64,000 nucleotides of DNA from JADHMP01 sp964386915 (GTDB lineage: Bacteria > Bacteroidota > Bacteroidia > Flavobacteriales > Flavobacteriaceae). The notes below the pieces were generated by a model that saw nothing but the letters and a program-made list of their open reading frames with translations, had not been told where the DNA came from and did no database searches. This document shows positions 33,849 to 42,860 of this stretch, one piece after another. A program made the position numbers and the translations under genes. Positions within the stretch are counted from its first letter, which is position 1; every line of letters begins with the position of its first letter. The DNA is taken from contig CAYLUQ010000003.1 of the NCBI GenBank assembly GCA_964386915.1, positions 79,533 to 143,532 of the forward strand, in the 5' to 3' direction.

Positions 33849-35252
33849 ATGAATCTTGCGGATACTATAGTGGCCGTTGCCACCCCCCCCGGAGAAGGTG
33901 CCATTGCCTTGTTGCGGGTTTCAGGGCCCGAGGCCATTGCTACTACTGAAGTGCTTTTTCAATCTAAAAGCAAGCGCTCTCTTCAAAAAGGAGGCTCGCA
34001 AGACGTTTATTTTGGCACTATTAATTACCAAAACGAACTTTTGGATGAGGTGTTAGTGACGGTTTTTAAGGCGCCCCATTCCTATACAGGCGAAGATGTG
34101 GTGGAACTTTCTTGCCATGGCTCTCCCTATATTCAACAACAACTTTTACAAGCCTATATTGAACAAAAAGTGCGAATTGCCACCCCAGGGGAATTTACCT
34201 TACGTGCCTATTTAAACAAAAAAATGGATTTAAGTCAGGCCGAAGCCGTTGCCGATCTCATTGCCTCAGACGCCGCCGGAGCACATCGTTTGGCCCTACA
34301 GCAAATGCGGGGCGGGGTGTCTTCTCACTTGAATAGCCTTAGAGAAAAACTCATCAATTTTACAGCTCTTATAGAATTGGAGCTCGATTTTTCTGAAGAA
34401 GATGTTGCTTTTGCCGATCGCCAAGAATTGGTCAATTTGGTGGATGCACTCCAACAGCAATTGCAGGAACTTCTCTCCTCTTTTACCTTGGGAAATGCTA
34501 TTAAAAGCGGTATTCCCGTGGCCATTGCAGGAAAACCCAATGCCGGAAAATCTTCCCTGCTCAATGCTTTGCTCAATGAAGAAAAGGCCATCGTTTCTGA
34601 TATTGCCGGCACCACGCGAGACAGCATTGAAGATACTTTGGTGATTGAAGGGCTTAAGTTTCGCTTTATCGATACGGCTGGCTTACGCGAAACCACCGAC
34701 ACCATAGAGGCCTTTGGCGTGCAAAGAGCCTATGAAAAAGTGACTCAAGCTCAACTTTTGCTTTATCTCTATGATCCCCTTGACACCCCACCAAAAGCTG
34801 TTTTAGAAGATCTCAACAAAATGAAACGAGCCGACCTTCAAATCATTTTGGTAGAAAGTAAAATTGATCGATTTGACCCCAATGCTTTTTTGGCACATCA
34901 GGAGGAACTAATACAACTCTTGCCCCCTGAATGGCCTATAGAATTTCTAAAACTCTCTACTTTTCAACCCGAAACCATAGCGCATTTAAAAACTAGTTTG
35001 CACCGCAAAATCAAGGCAACCCAATCTTCCGAAAGCGTTTTAATTAGCAATGCCCGCCATCAGGAAGCCTTGCAATTGGCCGCTGAAGCGTTGCAAACGG
35101 TTGCAGAGGGACTTCAACATCAAATTAGTGGCGATTTGCTGAGCATTGACCTTAAAGAAGCTATTCAGCATATTGGCAGCATTACCGGAACCATTGAGGT
35201 AGATCAAGATATTTTAGGCACCATCTTTGGTCGCTTTTGTATTGGGAAATAA
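33849..35252 (+). CDS. mnmE: tRNA modification GTPase MnmE
   Basis: The 467-residue protein has the folate-binding N-terminus (DTIVAVATPPGEGAIALLRV) and FKAPHSYTGEDVVELSCHG. An embedded G domain has G1 GKPNAGKSSLLNALL (from residue 228) and DIAGTTRDSIED, and the protein ends in the invariant FGRFCIGK. MnmE works with MnmG to add the carboxymethylaminomethyl group to U34 of certain tRNAs. The frame extends 16 codons upstream, but MNLADTIVAV is the normal N-terminus. A terminator follows at 35281. Confidence 0.96.
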   Translation: MNLADTIVAVATPPGEGAIALLRVSGPEAIATTEVLFQSKSKRSLQKGGSQDVYFGTINYQNELLDEVLVTVFKAPHSYTGEDVVELSCHGSPYIQQQLLQAYIEQKVRIATPGEFTLRAYLNKKMDLSQAEAVADLIASDAAGAHRLALQQMRGGVSSHLNSLREKLINFTALIELELDFSEEDVAFADRQELVNLVDALQQQLQELLSSFTLGNAIKSGIPVAIAGKPNAGKSSLLNALLNEEKAIVSDIAGTTRDSIEDTLVIEGLKFRFIDTAGLRETTDTIEAFGVQRAYEKVTQAQLLLYLYDPLDTPPKAVLEDLNKMKRADLQIILVESKIDRFDPNAFLAHQEELIQLLPPEWPIEFLKLSTFQPETIAHLKTSLHRKIKATQSSESVLISNARHQEALQLAAEALQTVAEGLQHQISGDLLSIDLKEAIQHIGSITGTIEVDQDILGTIFGRFCIGK

Positions 35253-35567
35253 AAATTCTAAAAACCACTCCTTCTCAATCCTTTTAGCTAAAAGCCTTTT
35301 TTTATTGCCCCACTTTTTTTATTTTAAAACCGATACGCACCCAATCTAGCCTATGTCATGAAGTCCCTACGTTCACTATCAACACTTTGTTTTTGTAGCC
35401 GTATTCCTAATGATAACCATCTGCAGGAGGGTTTACTACTATTGCCTAATCCACCACAAATAGAGCAAGGAGGTATATTGAAGTTAGGAATAGACAGGAG
35501 GTCTTATTTAGGTGCTAGCTTTTATTGAAGCAACATGAATATTAACTAACAAACAAACTTTAGTATT
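35253..35567. other. Intergenic region with a terminator and a doubtful 56-codon frame
   Basis: This 315-base stretch begins with the hairpin terminator of mnmE. A short frame (ATG 35358 to TGA 35528, starting MKSLRSLSTLCFCSRIPN) has no family resemblance and is probably chance. I see no other structure. Confidence 0.4.
35281..35303 (+). terminator. mnmE: Rho-independent terminator after mnmE
   Basis: A perfect 14-base palindrome CTTTTAGCTAAAAG at 35281-35294 is followed by CC and seven T residues. It lies 29 bases after the mnmE stop. Confidence 0.6.
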
Positions 35568-36071
35568 ATGAAAATCAGCATTTTAACAACTGGTATTTTA
35601 GCATTTATTATGTCAAGCTGCGCTACAATTATCCATGGCCCTACCCAAAAGGTTAATTTGAATAGCCAACCTAACGGAGCGACCATTACAATTGATGGAA
35701 AAGAAATGGGAAAAACTCCTAAGACATTAGTTCTTAGAAGAATAGGTAGAGAAAAAGGAGTTAAATCAAAAAAGCAACAGTATGATGTGAAAATAGCTTT
35801 AGATAGCTATTATCCATATGAAATAACGATTAAACGAGAGATGGATGGATGGTTCTTAGGTAATCTGTTGTTTGGTGGAATTATTGGAATTATTGTTGAT
35901 GCTTCCAGTGGTGCAATGTATAAATTGACTCCTGACCAAGTAATTGCTCAATTGAAAAGTAATTCAACAGGAATGATTGATTTAAAAGATGATCAAATTT
36001 ATGTTGCTGTTAGCATGAAAATAGATCCAAACTGGGAGCAAATTGGGCAATTAGAAAAACTAACGGAATAG
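35568..36071 (+). CDS. PEGA-like lipoprotein
   Basis: The 167-residue product is a lipoprotein (lipobox IMSSC, lipidated Cys18). A PEGA-type carbohydrate- or peptidoglycan-surface motif, VNLNSQPNGATITIDGKEMG followed by KTPKTLVL, comes next, then a short hydrophobic turn (GNLLFGGIIGIIVDASSGAM). The motif TIIHGPTQKV after the Cys is common in small phage-related and surface lipoproteins. Codon use is more AT-rich than in the adjacent mnmE. The role is unknown; it is probably at the cell envelope. Confidence 0.65.
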   Translation: MKISILTTGILAFIMSSCATIIHGPTQKVNLNSQPNGATITIDGKEMGKTPKTLVLRRIGREKGVKSKKQQYDVKIALDSYYPYEITIKREMDGWFLGNLLFGGIIGIIVDASSGAMYKLTPDQVIAQLKSNSTGMIDLKDDQIYVAVSMKIDPNWEQIGQLEKLTE

Positions 36072-36145
36072 CACTAAACAAAAGGCTTTTGGCTTGTATC
36101 TGCCTTATAGTTTAAACAAAAGCCAATTAATTGCACTACAGTGCC

Positions 36146-36153
36146 TATTTTTG
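36146..36153 (+). promoter_or_regulatory. -7 promoter box ahead of the TonB receptor gene
   Basis: TATTTTTG is an exact TAnnTTTG match, 34 bases before the ATG at 36188. It falls inside the upstream extension of the frame, which supports the later start. Confidence 0.45.
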
Positions 36154-36187
36154 TAGCGAATTGCTTGAAAAAAAATTGAAAAAGAAA

Positions 36188-38563
36188 ATGCCAAGGCGTA
36201 TTTCACCCTTTTTCTTAGTTGCCTTTTGCTCCTTTGTGTTGGCATATGGGCAGGATCGCCAAACCCTGAGTGGCTATATTACCGATGCCAACACCAACGA
36301 AACCCTTATAGGGGTAAATGTTATTTTTCCTGATTTGCAACTAGGGGTCATCACCAACGAATATGGGTTTTATTCCATCACCGTTCCTAAGGGGTTTCAT
36401 GCTGTTGTTATCAGCTATTTGGGCTTTGAAAATTTGAATACCAGCATTGACCTAGAAACCGACTTAACCCAAAATTTTGAATTGGTGGAAACGGCCCTTG
36501 CCCTAGAAGAAGTGGAGGTGGTTGAAAATGTGGAGGCGATGAACCTCAAAAGCCCCGAAATGAGCGTAAACCGTCTCAGCATCAGCACCATTCAAAACAT
36601 GCCGGCTGCTCTAGGAGAAGTTGATATTATTAAATCCATCACCCTTTTACCGGGAGTTACCAATGGCGGGGAGGGCTCCTCGGGTTTTAATGTGCGGGGT
36701 GGTGCAGCTGACCAAAACCTTATTTTGCTCGATGAGGCCATTATTTATAACGCCTCTCACCTCTTTGGTTTTTTCTCCGTTTTTAATCCAGACGCCATCA
36801 AAGACCTCAAGCTCTACAAAGGCGGCATTCCGTCTAACTATGGCGGACGGGTAGCCTCCGTATTGAATATTTATCAAAAAGAAGGGAACAGCAAACAGTT
36901 TCGGGCCAATGGCGGTATAGGACTCATTTCAAGCCGTCTGTTGGTGGAAGGCCCGCTAAAAAAAGACAAGGGTGCCTTTCTCTTCGGAGGACGCAGTAGC
37001 TATGCCCATTTGTTTCTCCCCCTTATTGAAAGTATTGACAATAACAAAGCCTATTTCTATGATCTCAACACCAAGTTGAGTTACACACTAGATGAAAAAA
37101 ACAAAATATTTCTCTCTGGCTATTTTGGAAGAGATGTTTTTGATATAGATAATCTGTTTAGCAACGCCTATGGCAATTCGGTAGCCAATTTCAGATGGAA
37201 CCATTTGTTTTCTAAAAAACTATTTTCTAATCTATCGCTGATTTATTCAGACTATGATTATTATCTAGATTTTAATTTCGCCGATTTTAAATGGACTTCT
37301 GGCATTATCAATTTTAATGCGAAATATGATTTTAAGCACTATCTAAACGAAAACACCAAATTGGCCTATGGCTTAAATCATATTAACTATCAATTTGACC
37401 CTGGTCTTATTGAACCCACCAAAGAAAACACGCAGGTTCAAACCAACAAACTCACCGATAAATTTGCTTTAGAAAATGCGATTTATGGGAGCTTAGACAC
37501 TGCCTTAAGTGCCAACGTAAACATTATGATAGGCTTGCGATTGAGTAATTTTATCCGTTTGGGGCAACCGCTTTTTAACTATGCTAACAATCAGCCGGTG
37601 TTGTTTAATGAGTCACTCCAAATTTATGAAAGTGCTTCTCCTATTGGCCTAACAGAATTTAAAAAAAGAGAGGTTCTAAAGTCGTTTTATAATCTAGAGC
37701 CCCGCTTTTCAATGGCCTATGAGCTTAAAAGAGAGCAATCGGTTAAAGTGAGCTACAACCGCATGGCCCAATATTTACATTTAATTTCTAACACCAATGC
37801 CCCCACTCCCATTGATATATGGGCACCCAGTGGTCCTTTTATTGAGCCCCAACTCCTAGATCAAGTGGCCTTAGGCTATTTTAAAAGCCTCCAAAACAAC
37901 CGCTATAATCTTTCAATAGAAGCGTTCTTCAAAACCATTCAAAACCGATTAGATTATATTGATGGAGCAGAATTAATTGCCAATAATGCCATTGAACAAG
38001 TCTTGTTAAGCGGCATTGCTGAAGCCAAGGGTTTGGAACTGCTTTTGCGAAAAAATGAGGGGAAACTAACAGGCTGGCTGGCCTACACACTTTCTCGTTC
38101 CGTGCAACAAACCCAAGGAAGAACTCCCTCAGAAACTGGCATAAGCAATGGCGAATGGTATTTTACGCCCTATGATAAAACACACGATTTGAGTCTAACA
38201 GCCTCCTATCAGCAAAACAAGCGTTGGCGTTTCAACACGAATTTTCTCTATCAAACCGGTCAACCGGTCACCTATCCCAACGGACAATATACTTTTAAGG
38301 GCTTTTCAATTGCCAACTATGAATCCAGAAACAGCAGCAGGTTGCCCGCCTACCACCGCTTGGATCTTTCGGCAAGCTTCACCCCGCAAAAAAAGAACGG
38401 AAAACAAACAGGAGAGTGGGTTTTTAGCATTTTTAATGTCTACAACAGAAAAAATGCTGCCTCCATTCGCTTTGAGCAAAATCTAGACACAGGAAGCAAT
38501 GAGGCCATAAAGCTTTCGCTTTTTGGCATTATTCCCTCCGTAACCTATAACTTTAAATGGTAG
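36188..38563 (+). CDS. TonB-dependent outer-membrane receptor with carboxypeptidase-like domain
   Basis: The 791-residue product has a signal peptide (ISPFFLVAFCSFVLAYGQ). A CarboxypepD_reg-like domain follows (TLSGYITDANTNETLIGVNV, then TNEYGFYSITVPKG), then a plug domain (SITLLPGVTNGGEGSSGFNV, RGGAADQNLILLDEAIIYNA) and a beta-barrel ending VTYNFKW. It imports a ligand with energy from TonB. The partner at 38565 is a DUF4249 lipoprotein and not SusD, so the ligand class is not indicated. The start at MPRRISPFF avoids an upstream stretch that contains the promoter box. Confidence 0.88.
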   Translation: MPRRISPFFLVAFCSFVLAYGQDRQTLSGYITDANTNETLIGVNVIFPDLQLGVITNEYGFYSITVPKGFHAVVISYLGFENLNTSIDLETDLTQNFELVETALALEEVEVVENVEAMNLKSPEMSVNRLSISTIQNMPAALGEVDIIKSITLLPGVTNGGEGSSGFNVRGGAADQNLILLDEAIIYNASHLFGFFSVFNPDAIKDLKLYKGGIPSNYGGRVASVLNIYQKEGNSKQFRANGGIGLISSRLLVEGPLKKDKGAFLFGGRSSYAHLFLPLIESIDNNKAYFYDLNTKLSYTLDEKNKIFLSGYFGRDVFDIDNLFSNAYGNSVANFRWNHLFSKKLFSNLSLIYSDYDYYLDFNFADFKWTSGIINFNAKYDFKHYLNENTKLAYGLNHINYQFDPGLIEPTKENTQVQTNKLTDKFALENAIYGSLDTALSANVNIMIGLRLSNFIRLGQPLFNYANNQPVLFNESLQIYESASPIGLTEFKKREVLKSFYNLEPRFSMAYELKREQSVKVSYNRMAQYLHLISNTNAPTPIDIWAPSGPFIEPQLLDQVALGYFKSLQNNRYNLSIEAFFKTIQNRLDYIDGAELIANNAIEQVLLSGIAEAKGLELLLRKNEGKLTGWLAYTLSRSVQQTQGRTPSETGISNGEWYFTPYDKTHDLSLTASYQQNKRWRFNTNFLYQTGQPVTYPNGQYTFKGFSIANYESRNSSRLPAYHRLDLSASFTPQKKNGKQTGEWVFSIFNVYNRKNAASIRFEQNLDTGSNEAIKLSLFGIIPSVTYNFKW

Positions 38564-38564
38564 C

Positions 38565-39383
38565 ATGAAAAAAATTGGAAGATGGCTTTGTGCTTTAATT
38601 GTCTGCATTAGTTGTGAAGAAATTATTGAAGTTGACCTAAATGAGGAGGCGCCCAGACTGGTTGTGGAAGCCAATATCAATTGGATTAAAGAAACCCGTC
38701 AAACTGAGCAAGAAATATGGCTTTCCACCCTTAGCCCCTATTTTAGCAACGAAACAAATCCGGCTAGCGGTGCAACCGTAAGTATTGTGGACGAAGCGGC
38801 CAAGCGCTATCGCTTTGTGGAAATTGAAAATTCTGGACGCTACGTAGCCCTTGATACCGTTCCCTATCAGGTCAACCAAAATTATACCCTCCATATTACC
38901 TACAACCAAGAAGAATTTGAGGCAACCGAAAGCTTTCAAACGGTGGCCAATATTACACGTGTGGAACAAGAACAACTCAACTTCTTTGGCCGTGAGGCAC
39001 TTAAATTTGAAGTCTATAGTTTTGATCCCCCCGAAGAAGAAAACTATACTCTTTTTGAATTCATCACCCCCCGTTTCGAACTCCCAGACCTCAATGTTTA
39101 TCGTGATGATTTTACCAATGGCATTGAATACTACGGTATTTTAGTAGACAGCGAGGTAGAAGCAGGCGACACACTCCAATTGCGACAGTTGGGCTTATCT
39201 CCTAGGGGGTATAACTATTGGAGCCTACTGGTTACGCAAAATTTACAAGGTGGGGGCGGCCCCTTTCAGCCACCTCCCGTCAACCTCAACGGCAATGTGG
39301 TCAACCGCACCAATCCTGATAGGGCTCCTTTGGGCTATTTTCGTATTTCTGAAGTTTCGGAGCTGCATTATGTCGTGCAATAA
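38565..39383 (+). CDS. DUF4249 lipoprotein, partner of the TonB receptor
   Basis: The 272-residue lipoprotein has lipobox IVCISC with EEIIEVDLNEEAPRLVVEAN after it, the hallmark opening of the DUF4249 family. Ig-like text (GATVSIVDEAAKRYRFVEIE, NQNYTLHITYNQEEFEAT) and a late PFQPPPVNLNGNVVN follow. Members sit beside TonB receptors and are presumed surface components of the uptake system. It begins one base after the receptor stop, so the genes are co-expressed. The ligand is unknown. Confidence 0.82.
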   Translation: MKKIGRWLCALIVCISCEEIIEVDLNEEAPRLVVEANINWIKETRQTEQEIWLSTLSPYFSNETNPASGATVSIVDEAAKRYRFVEIENSGRYVALDTVPYQVNQNYTLHITYNQEEFEATESFQTVANITRVEQEQLNFFGREALKFEVYSFDPPEEENYTLFEFITPRFELPDLNVYRDDFTNGIEYYGILVDSEVEAGDTLQLRQLGLSPRGYNYWSLLVTQNLQGGGGPFQPPPVNLNGNVVNRTNPDRAPLGYFRISEVSELHYVVQ

Positions 39384-39471
39384 AATCATTGCCTCCTAGG
39401 TCAGTCAAGAGAGCGCCCTCCCCTTTCGTTGGATACAAATCTTATTTCTTTTAGCCCCTTGCTGCACCATT

Positions 39472-39499
39472 AAAATCTTTGCTACTCAAAGATTTTTTT
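39472..39499. terminator. Rho-independent terminator downstream of DUF4249
   Basis: A perfect 10-base stem, AAAATCTTTG and CAAAGATTTT, encloses the loop CTACT and runs into seven T residues at 39493-39499. A-rich sequence on the other side could allow it to act in both directions. Confidence 0.7.
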
Positions 39500-39540
39500 A
39501 GTATTGTTCGGTTGAACAACCCCCAAAATAAGACCCCACC

Positions 39541-39654
39541 ATGAAAGACCTAGCTGCCTCCCTGTATTTACTTCCAAGAGTTACTAGCCCTAAACACAAT
39601 GCGTTTAGCCAATCCTTTTTGAGAGCCAAAAAGCTGAAAAGCAAACTATTATAA
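39541..39654 (+). CDS. Possible 37-residue small protein
   Basis: An ATG 41 bases after the terminator opens a 37-codon frame (MKDLAASLYLLPRVTSPKHN, then a basic tail KKLKSKLL). There is no recognisable motif and no strong promoter box. It may be chance or a gene remnant. Confidence 0.2.
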   Translation: MKDLAASLYLLPRVTSPKHNAFSQSFLRAKKLKSKLL

Positions 39655-39817
39655 ACAAAAAAACATAAAATTATTTAAAAGAAATAAACGCCGCCCTTGG
39701 GTTTAACCGAATGGTTGAGGATATACACTAGTTGTAACACATATGGACAATTACTCACATCAATATTTTGGAAAGAATCTTGAGGAATTAGTTTTTATTG
39801 CAAAAGGTGAGAAAGTA

Positions 39818-39872
39818 AAAATACCCTAAAACGAACTTAAATACAACAAATTAATGACTAGAGATGAATAGC
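39818..39872 (+). repeat. 55-base duplicate, left side of the scaffold gap
   Basis: This 55-base stretch, starting AAAATACCCTAAAACGAACT and ending GATGAATAGC, is repeated without change immediately after the N run. Each copy ends or begins exactly at the gap, as expected from contig ends sharing one assembler k-mer. Confidence 0.85.
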
Positions 39873-39972
39873 NNNNNNNNNNNNNNNNNNNNNNNNNNNN
39901 NNNNNNNNNNNNNNNNNNNNNNNNNNNNNNNNNNNNNNNNNNNNNNNNNNNNNNNNNNNNNNNNNNNNNNNN
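39873..39972. other. Scaffold gap of 100 N
   Basis: One hundred consecutive N are placed between two copies of the same 55-base sequence. The round length is a placeholder, not a measured distance. Confidence 0.98.
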
Positions 39973-40027
39973 AAAATACCCTAAAACGAACTTAAATACA
40001 ACAAATTAATGACTAGAGATGAATAGC
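39973..40027 (+). repeat. 55-base duplicate, right side of the scaffold gap
   Basis: This is the second identical copy of the stretch at 39818-39872. It leads directly into the region upstream of the TRAP transporter operon. Confidence 0.85.
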
Positions 40028-40142
40028 AAGTTTACAAACAACTCACTTTAGCCAAACCGTTACACAAAAATCAATCCTCAGCATAAAGACCCTATGGCTT
40101 GCCGTTAAAAATTTAGTAGCTTTAGCAAAGAAACAATAAAAC

Positions 40143-41129
40143 ATGTCAAAACGTGTTCGGTTTGCATTTTGGCTAAGCACATTTATACTGCTGCTCATGG
40201 GGTGTAAAACCAAGGCAGAGCAGCCTCAATATGTTTTTAAAGCCAGCATGTTGGTCAATGAAAACCACACTTGGTATAAGGCCTTTGTGCATTTTGGCGA
40301 ACTTCTAGCCGAGCGATCTAAGGGTCAAATAAAACTTGAGATATACCCCTCAGAACAGCTGGCTAAAGAAATTGAAGCCATTCGCCTCATTCAAGCTGGC
40401 GTGATAGACATGACCATTTCGGCCGCAACCCTAGCCAATTGGGAAGAAATCTTAACTTTTTCGGACATGCCTTTTTTGCTAAAAGATGCCGCTGCAATGA
40501 GAAAGTTGATCGAAAGTCCCATTGGTGCCCAAATTGAACAGGTTATGATTGAAAAAATGGGCCTACGCCCTGTGGGCTATTTTCAACGGGGGGAACGACA
40601 CCTCACCAGCAATAGACCCATCAAACATCCTGACGATTTACAAGGACTCATCATTCGGGTGCCTAATGCCCCCTCCTATGTTACGGCCTGGAATTCTATG
40701 GGGGCTAAACCCACCCCTATGGCTTTTTCAGAAGTATTTACGGCCCTCCAGCAGGGCACTATAGAAGCCCAAGAAAATCCCTTTGCCATGATTAAAAATG
40801 CGGGCTTTAGTGAAGTGCAACAATATGTGAACCTAACCGGCCATGTGGTTAGTTGGGGGTATCCCCTCGTGGGAGAAGCCCAATTTCAAAGACTTCCTCC
40901 TCCTTTGCAAGAAGTGTTTTTAGAAGCGGCAAAAGAAATGCAGGCCTACGAACATGAGCTTTTTGTAGCCAATGAAACTCAAGTGCAAGAAGACCTTCAA
41001 AATGAAGGCATGACCTTTATTGAAGTTGACCAAAAGGCTTTTATAGAACGTAGTGAAAAAGCCATTTACGAAAGCCTCTCTCCGAACATGAAAAACGTGT
41101 ATCAATCCATAAAAGCGCTCACCCAATGA
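40143..41129 (+). CDS. dctP: TRAP transporter substrate-binding protein, lipoprotein type
   Basis: The 328-residue protein has a lipoprotein signal (FWLSTFILLLMGC, lipidated Cys21) instead of a free periplasmic signal. The DctP fold follows: FKASMLVNENHTWYKAFVHF, VIDMTISAATLANWEEILTF, and the ligand-site block LIIRVPNAPSYVTAWNSMGA followed by AFSEVFTALQQGTIEAQENP, in which the Arg of IIRVP usually binds a carboxylate. It captures an organic or sugar acid for the permease encoded by the next two genes. It overlaps dctQ by four bases. Confidence 0.9.
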   Translation: MSKRVRFAFWLSTFILLLMGCKTKAEQPQYVFKASMLVNENHTWYKAFVHFGELLAERSKGQIKLEIYPSEQLAKEIEAIRLIQAGVIDMTISAATLANWEEILTFSDMPFLLKDAAAMRKLIESPIGAQIEQVMIEKMGLRPVGYFQRGERHLTSNRPIKHPDDLQGLIIRVPNAPSYVTAWNSMGAKPTPMAFSEVFTALQQGTIEAQENPFAMIKNAGFSEVQQYVNLTGHVVSWGYPLVGEAQFQRLPPPLQEVFLEAAKEMQAYEHELFVANETQVQEDLQNEGMTFIEVDQKAFIERSEKAIYESLSPNMKNVYQSIKALTQ

Positions 41130-41584
41130 AGCCGTTAAAACTTTTAGGTTGGACCCTTAAAATCGGAACTCTGCTAAGCAGTTTTGGCTTTGTGATTACC
41201 GTTTCGATTCAAATTTTTGCGCGCTATTTTTTAGATAACGTTCCTGCCTGGACCGAAGAAGCTTCTCGTATTTTATTTATTTATGCCATTGCCTTTGCCA
41301 GTGGGCTAGCCTATAGAGGAAACTATTTTGTGCAATTGGATTTATTTTCCAAAAAAAAGAATCCAAAACTTCAGCAAAACCTAAATAGAATCATTCCCCT
41401 GCTTGTTTTTCTGCTATTTGGTGTCATGGGGATCTATGCTATTAAGGTTGTTGAAATGGGACGTTACGAGCTTTCGCCCAGCCTGCAAATTCCTATGACC
41501 TTCCCGTTTTTTAGTTTATTAATCCTCACAGGGTCTATCTGTATCTATGCTGCTATTAACTTTTTGAAACAACTAAAAAAATGA
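41126..41584 (+). CDS. dctQ: TRAP transporter small permease subunit
   Basis: The 152-residue protein has four hydrophobic helices (for example FGFVITVSIQIFARYFLDNV and IIPLLVFLLFGVMGIYAIKV). The conserved P-A-W-T-E-E-A-S-R loop of DctQ follows the first helix. It forms the permease with DctM. Start and stop both overlap neighbouring genes by four bases, a tightly coupled operon. Confidence 0.9.
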   Translation: MKPLKLLGWTLKIGTLLSSFGFVITVSIQIFARYFLDNVPAWTEEASRILFIYAIAFASGLAYRGNYFVQLDLFSKKKNPKLQQNLNRIIPLLVFLLFGVMGIYAIKVVEMGRYELSPSLQIPMTFPFFSLLILTGSICIYAAINFLKQLKK

Positions 41585-42855
41585 TTGCATTACTCCTTAT
41601 CGTTTTTGTGTTAGGCTTATTGCTTCGCTTTCCTATTGCTTTTTCTTTGGGATTATCTTGTTGTCTCTATCTGCTTGTTAAAGGCACACCTCTAACGGTG
41701 ATCCCGTTAAAAATGTATGCCGGCATTGATGTTTTTGTTCTGTTGAGTATTCCAGGCTTTATTTTAGCCGGAAATCTGATGAATCAAGGCGGGCTTACCG
41801 ATAAGATAATTCGGTTTTGCAACCATTTACTAGGCCACGTTAGAGGAGGATTGGCCTTTGTGAATATTGGTGCTTCCATGTTGTTTGCCGGAATTTCTGG
41901 AACAGCCATATCAGATACCGCTAGTTTAGGCTCTGTTCTCATTCCAGCTATGAAAAAAGAGGGCTATGATCGTGATTTTTCTTGTGCCATAACAGCTGCT
42001 TCCTCCACGGTTGGGCCCATCATTCCACCTAGTTTACCCATGATTATTGCCGCTACCCTAAGCGGTCTATCTGTTGGAAAGCTTTTCCTAGCCGGAGCAA
42101 TACCAGGACTGCTTCTAGGCTTTGGACTTTTCTTGGTGACCTATATCATTGCACAACGTAAAAAATATCCCAAAAACAAACGCAGTAGTTTCTATCAACT
42201 AGTGGTTAGTTTTGGCCAAACCTTTTGGGCCCTTGGGCTAACTGTGCTCATTTTGGTAGGTATCATTGGAGGAGTATTCACCCCAACAGAAGCGTCTATA
42301 GTAGCGGTGCTCTATGCGCTACTGGTGGGGCTTTTTATCTATAAAAAATTAAATATTAAAAACATCACCATTGTTTTTTTAGATTCGATGAAAACCACGG
42401 CATCGCTTATGATTCTAGTGGGTTTTGCCAATTTATTTGGCTTTATTTTAATCACGGAGCAAATTCCACAAACCCTTTCAACTGAAATTCTTGCTTTTAC
42501 CAACAACAAATATGTAGTGCTCTTGTTGATTAATCTCTTGCTCATTGCAGTGGGAACTTTCATGGAGACCATTGCCGCCCTTTTAATTATGTTTCCCATT
42601 CTCTTGAAAGTGGCCCTAGCCGTAGACATTGCCCCTATGCATTTTGCCGTTATTTGTGTGTTAAACCTCATTATTGGACTAACAACACCACCGGTTGGTG
42701 TTTGCCTTTTTGTGGCCTCTAGCATTGGCAAAACCTCAATCGGAAAGGTGAGTAAAGCCGGATTGCCTTTTTTAGCTGTTAGTTTGATCGTACTCATTTT
42801 GGTTTCACTCTTTCCAGAACTTTCCCTTTTTCTTCCCGAATTAATTTTAAACTAA
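41581..42855 (+). CDS. dctM: TRAP transporter large permease subunit
   Basis: The 424-residue protein has about 12 helices and the DctM family blocks LLSIPGFILAGNLMNQGGLT, GISGTAISDTASLGSVLIPA, ITAASSTVGPIIPPSLPMII and LIIGLTTPPVGVCLFVASSI. It is the sodium-coupled membrane channel of the TRAP system. It starts within the end of dctQ and stops five bases before the dehydrogenase gene. Confidence 0.93.
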   Translation: MIALLLIVFVLGLLLRFPIAFSLGLSCCLYLLVKGTPLTVIPLKMYAGIDVFVLLSIPGFILAGNLMNQGGLTDKIIRFCNHLLGHVRGGLAFVNIGASMLFAGISGTAISDTASLGSVLIPAMKKEGYDRDFSCAITAASSTVGPIIPPSLPMIIAATLSGLSVGKLFLAGAIPGLLLGFGLFLVTYIIAQRKKYPKNKRSSFYQLVVSFGQTFWALGLTVLILVGIIGGVFTPTEASIVAVLYALLVGLFIYKKLNIKNITIVFLDSMKTTASLMILVGFANLFGFILITEQIPQTLSTEILAFTNNKYVVLLLINLLLIAVGTFMETIAALLIMFPILLKVALAVDIAPMHFAVICVLNLIIGLTTPPVGVCLFVASSIGKTSIGKVSKAGLPFLAVSLIVLILVSLFPELSLFLPELILN

Positions 42856-42860
42856 AAGCC

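Larger units (their letters stand above)
39384..40142. other. Gene-poor region containing the scaffold gap
   Basis: Apart from a terminator, a 37-codon frame and the gap with its flanking duplicate, I see only a 28-codon frame at 39743-39829 (MDNYSHQYFGKNLEELVFIA). It reads like a genuine N-terminus but ends within a dozen bases of the duplicated stretch, so it may be a gene cut by the assembly break. No promoter, tRNA or repeat array is evident. Confidence 0.5.

Noticed and set aside
42339..42797. 152-codon minus-strand frame inside dctM
   Set aside because: It is antisense to conserved DctM helices, and its own translation has no coherent domain.
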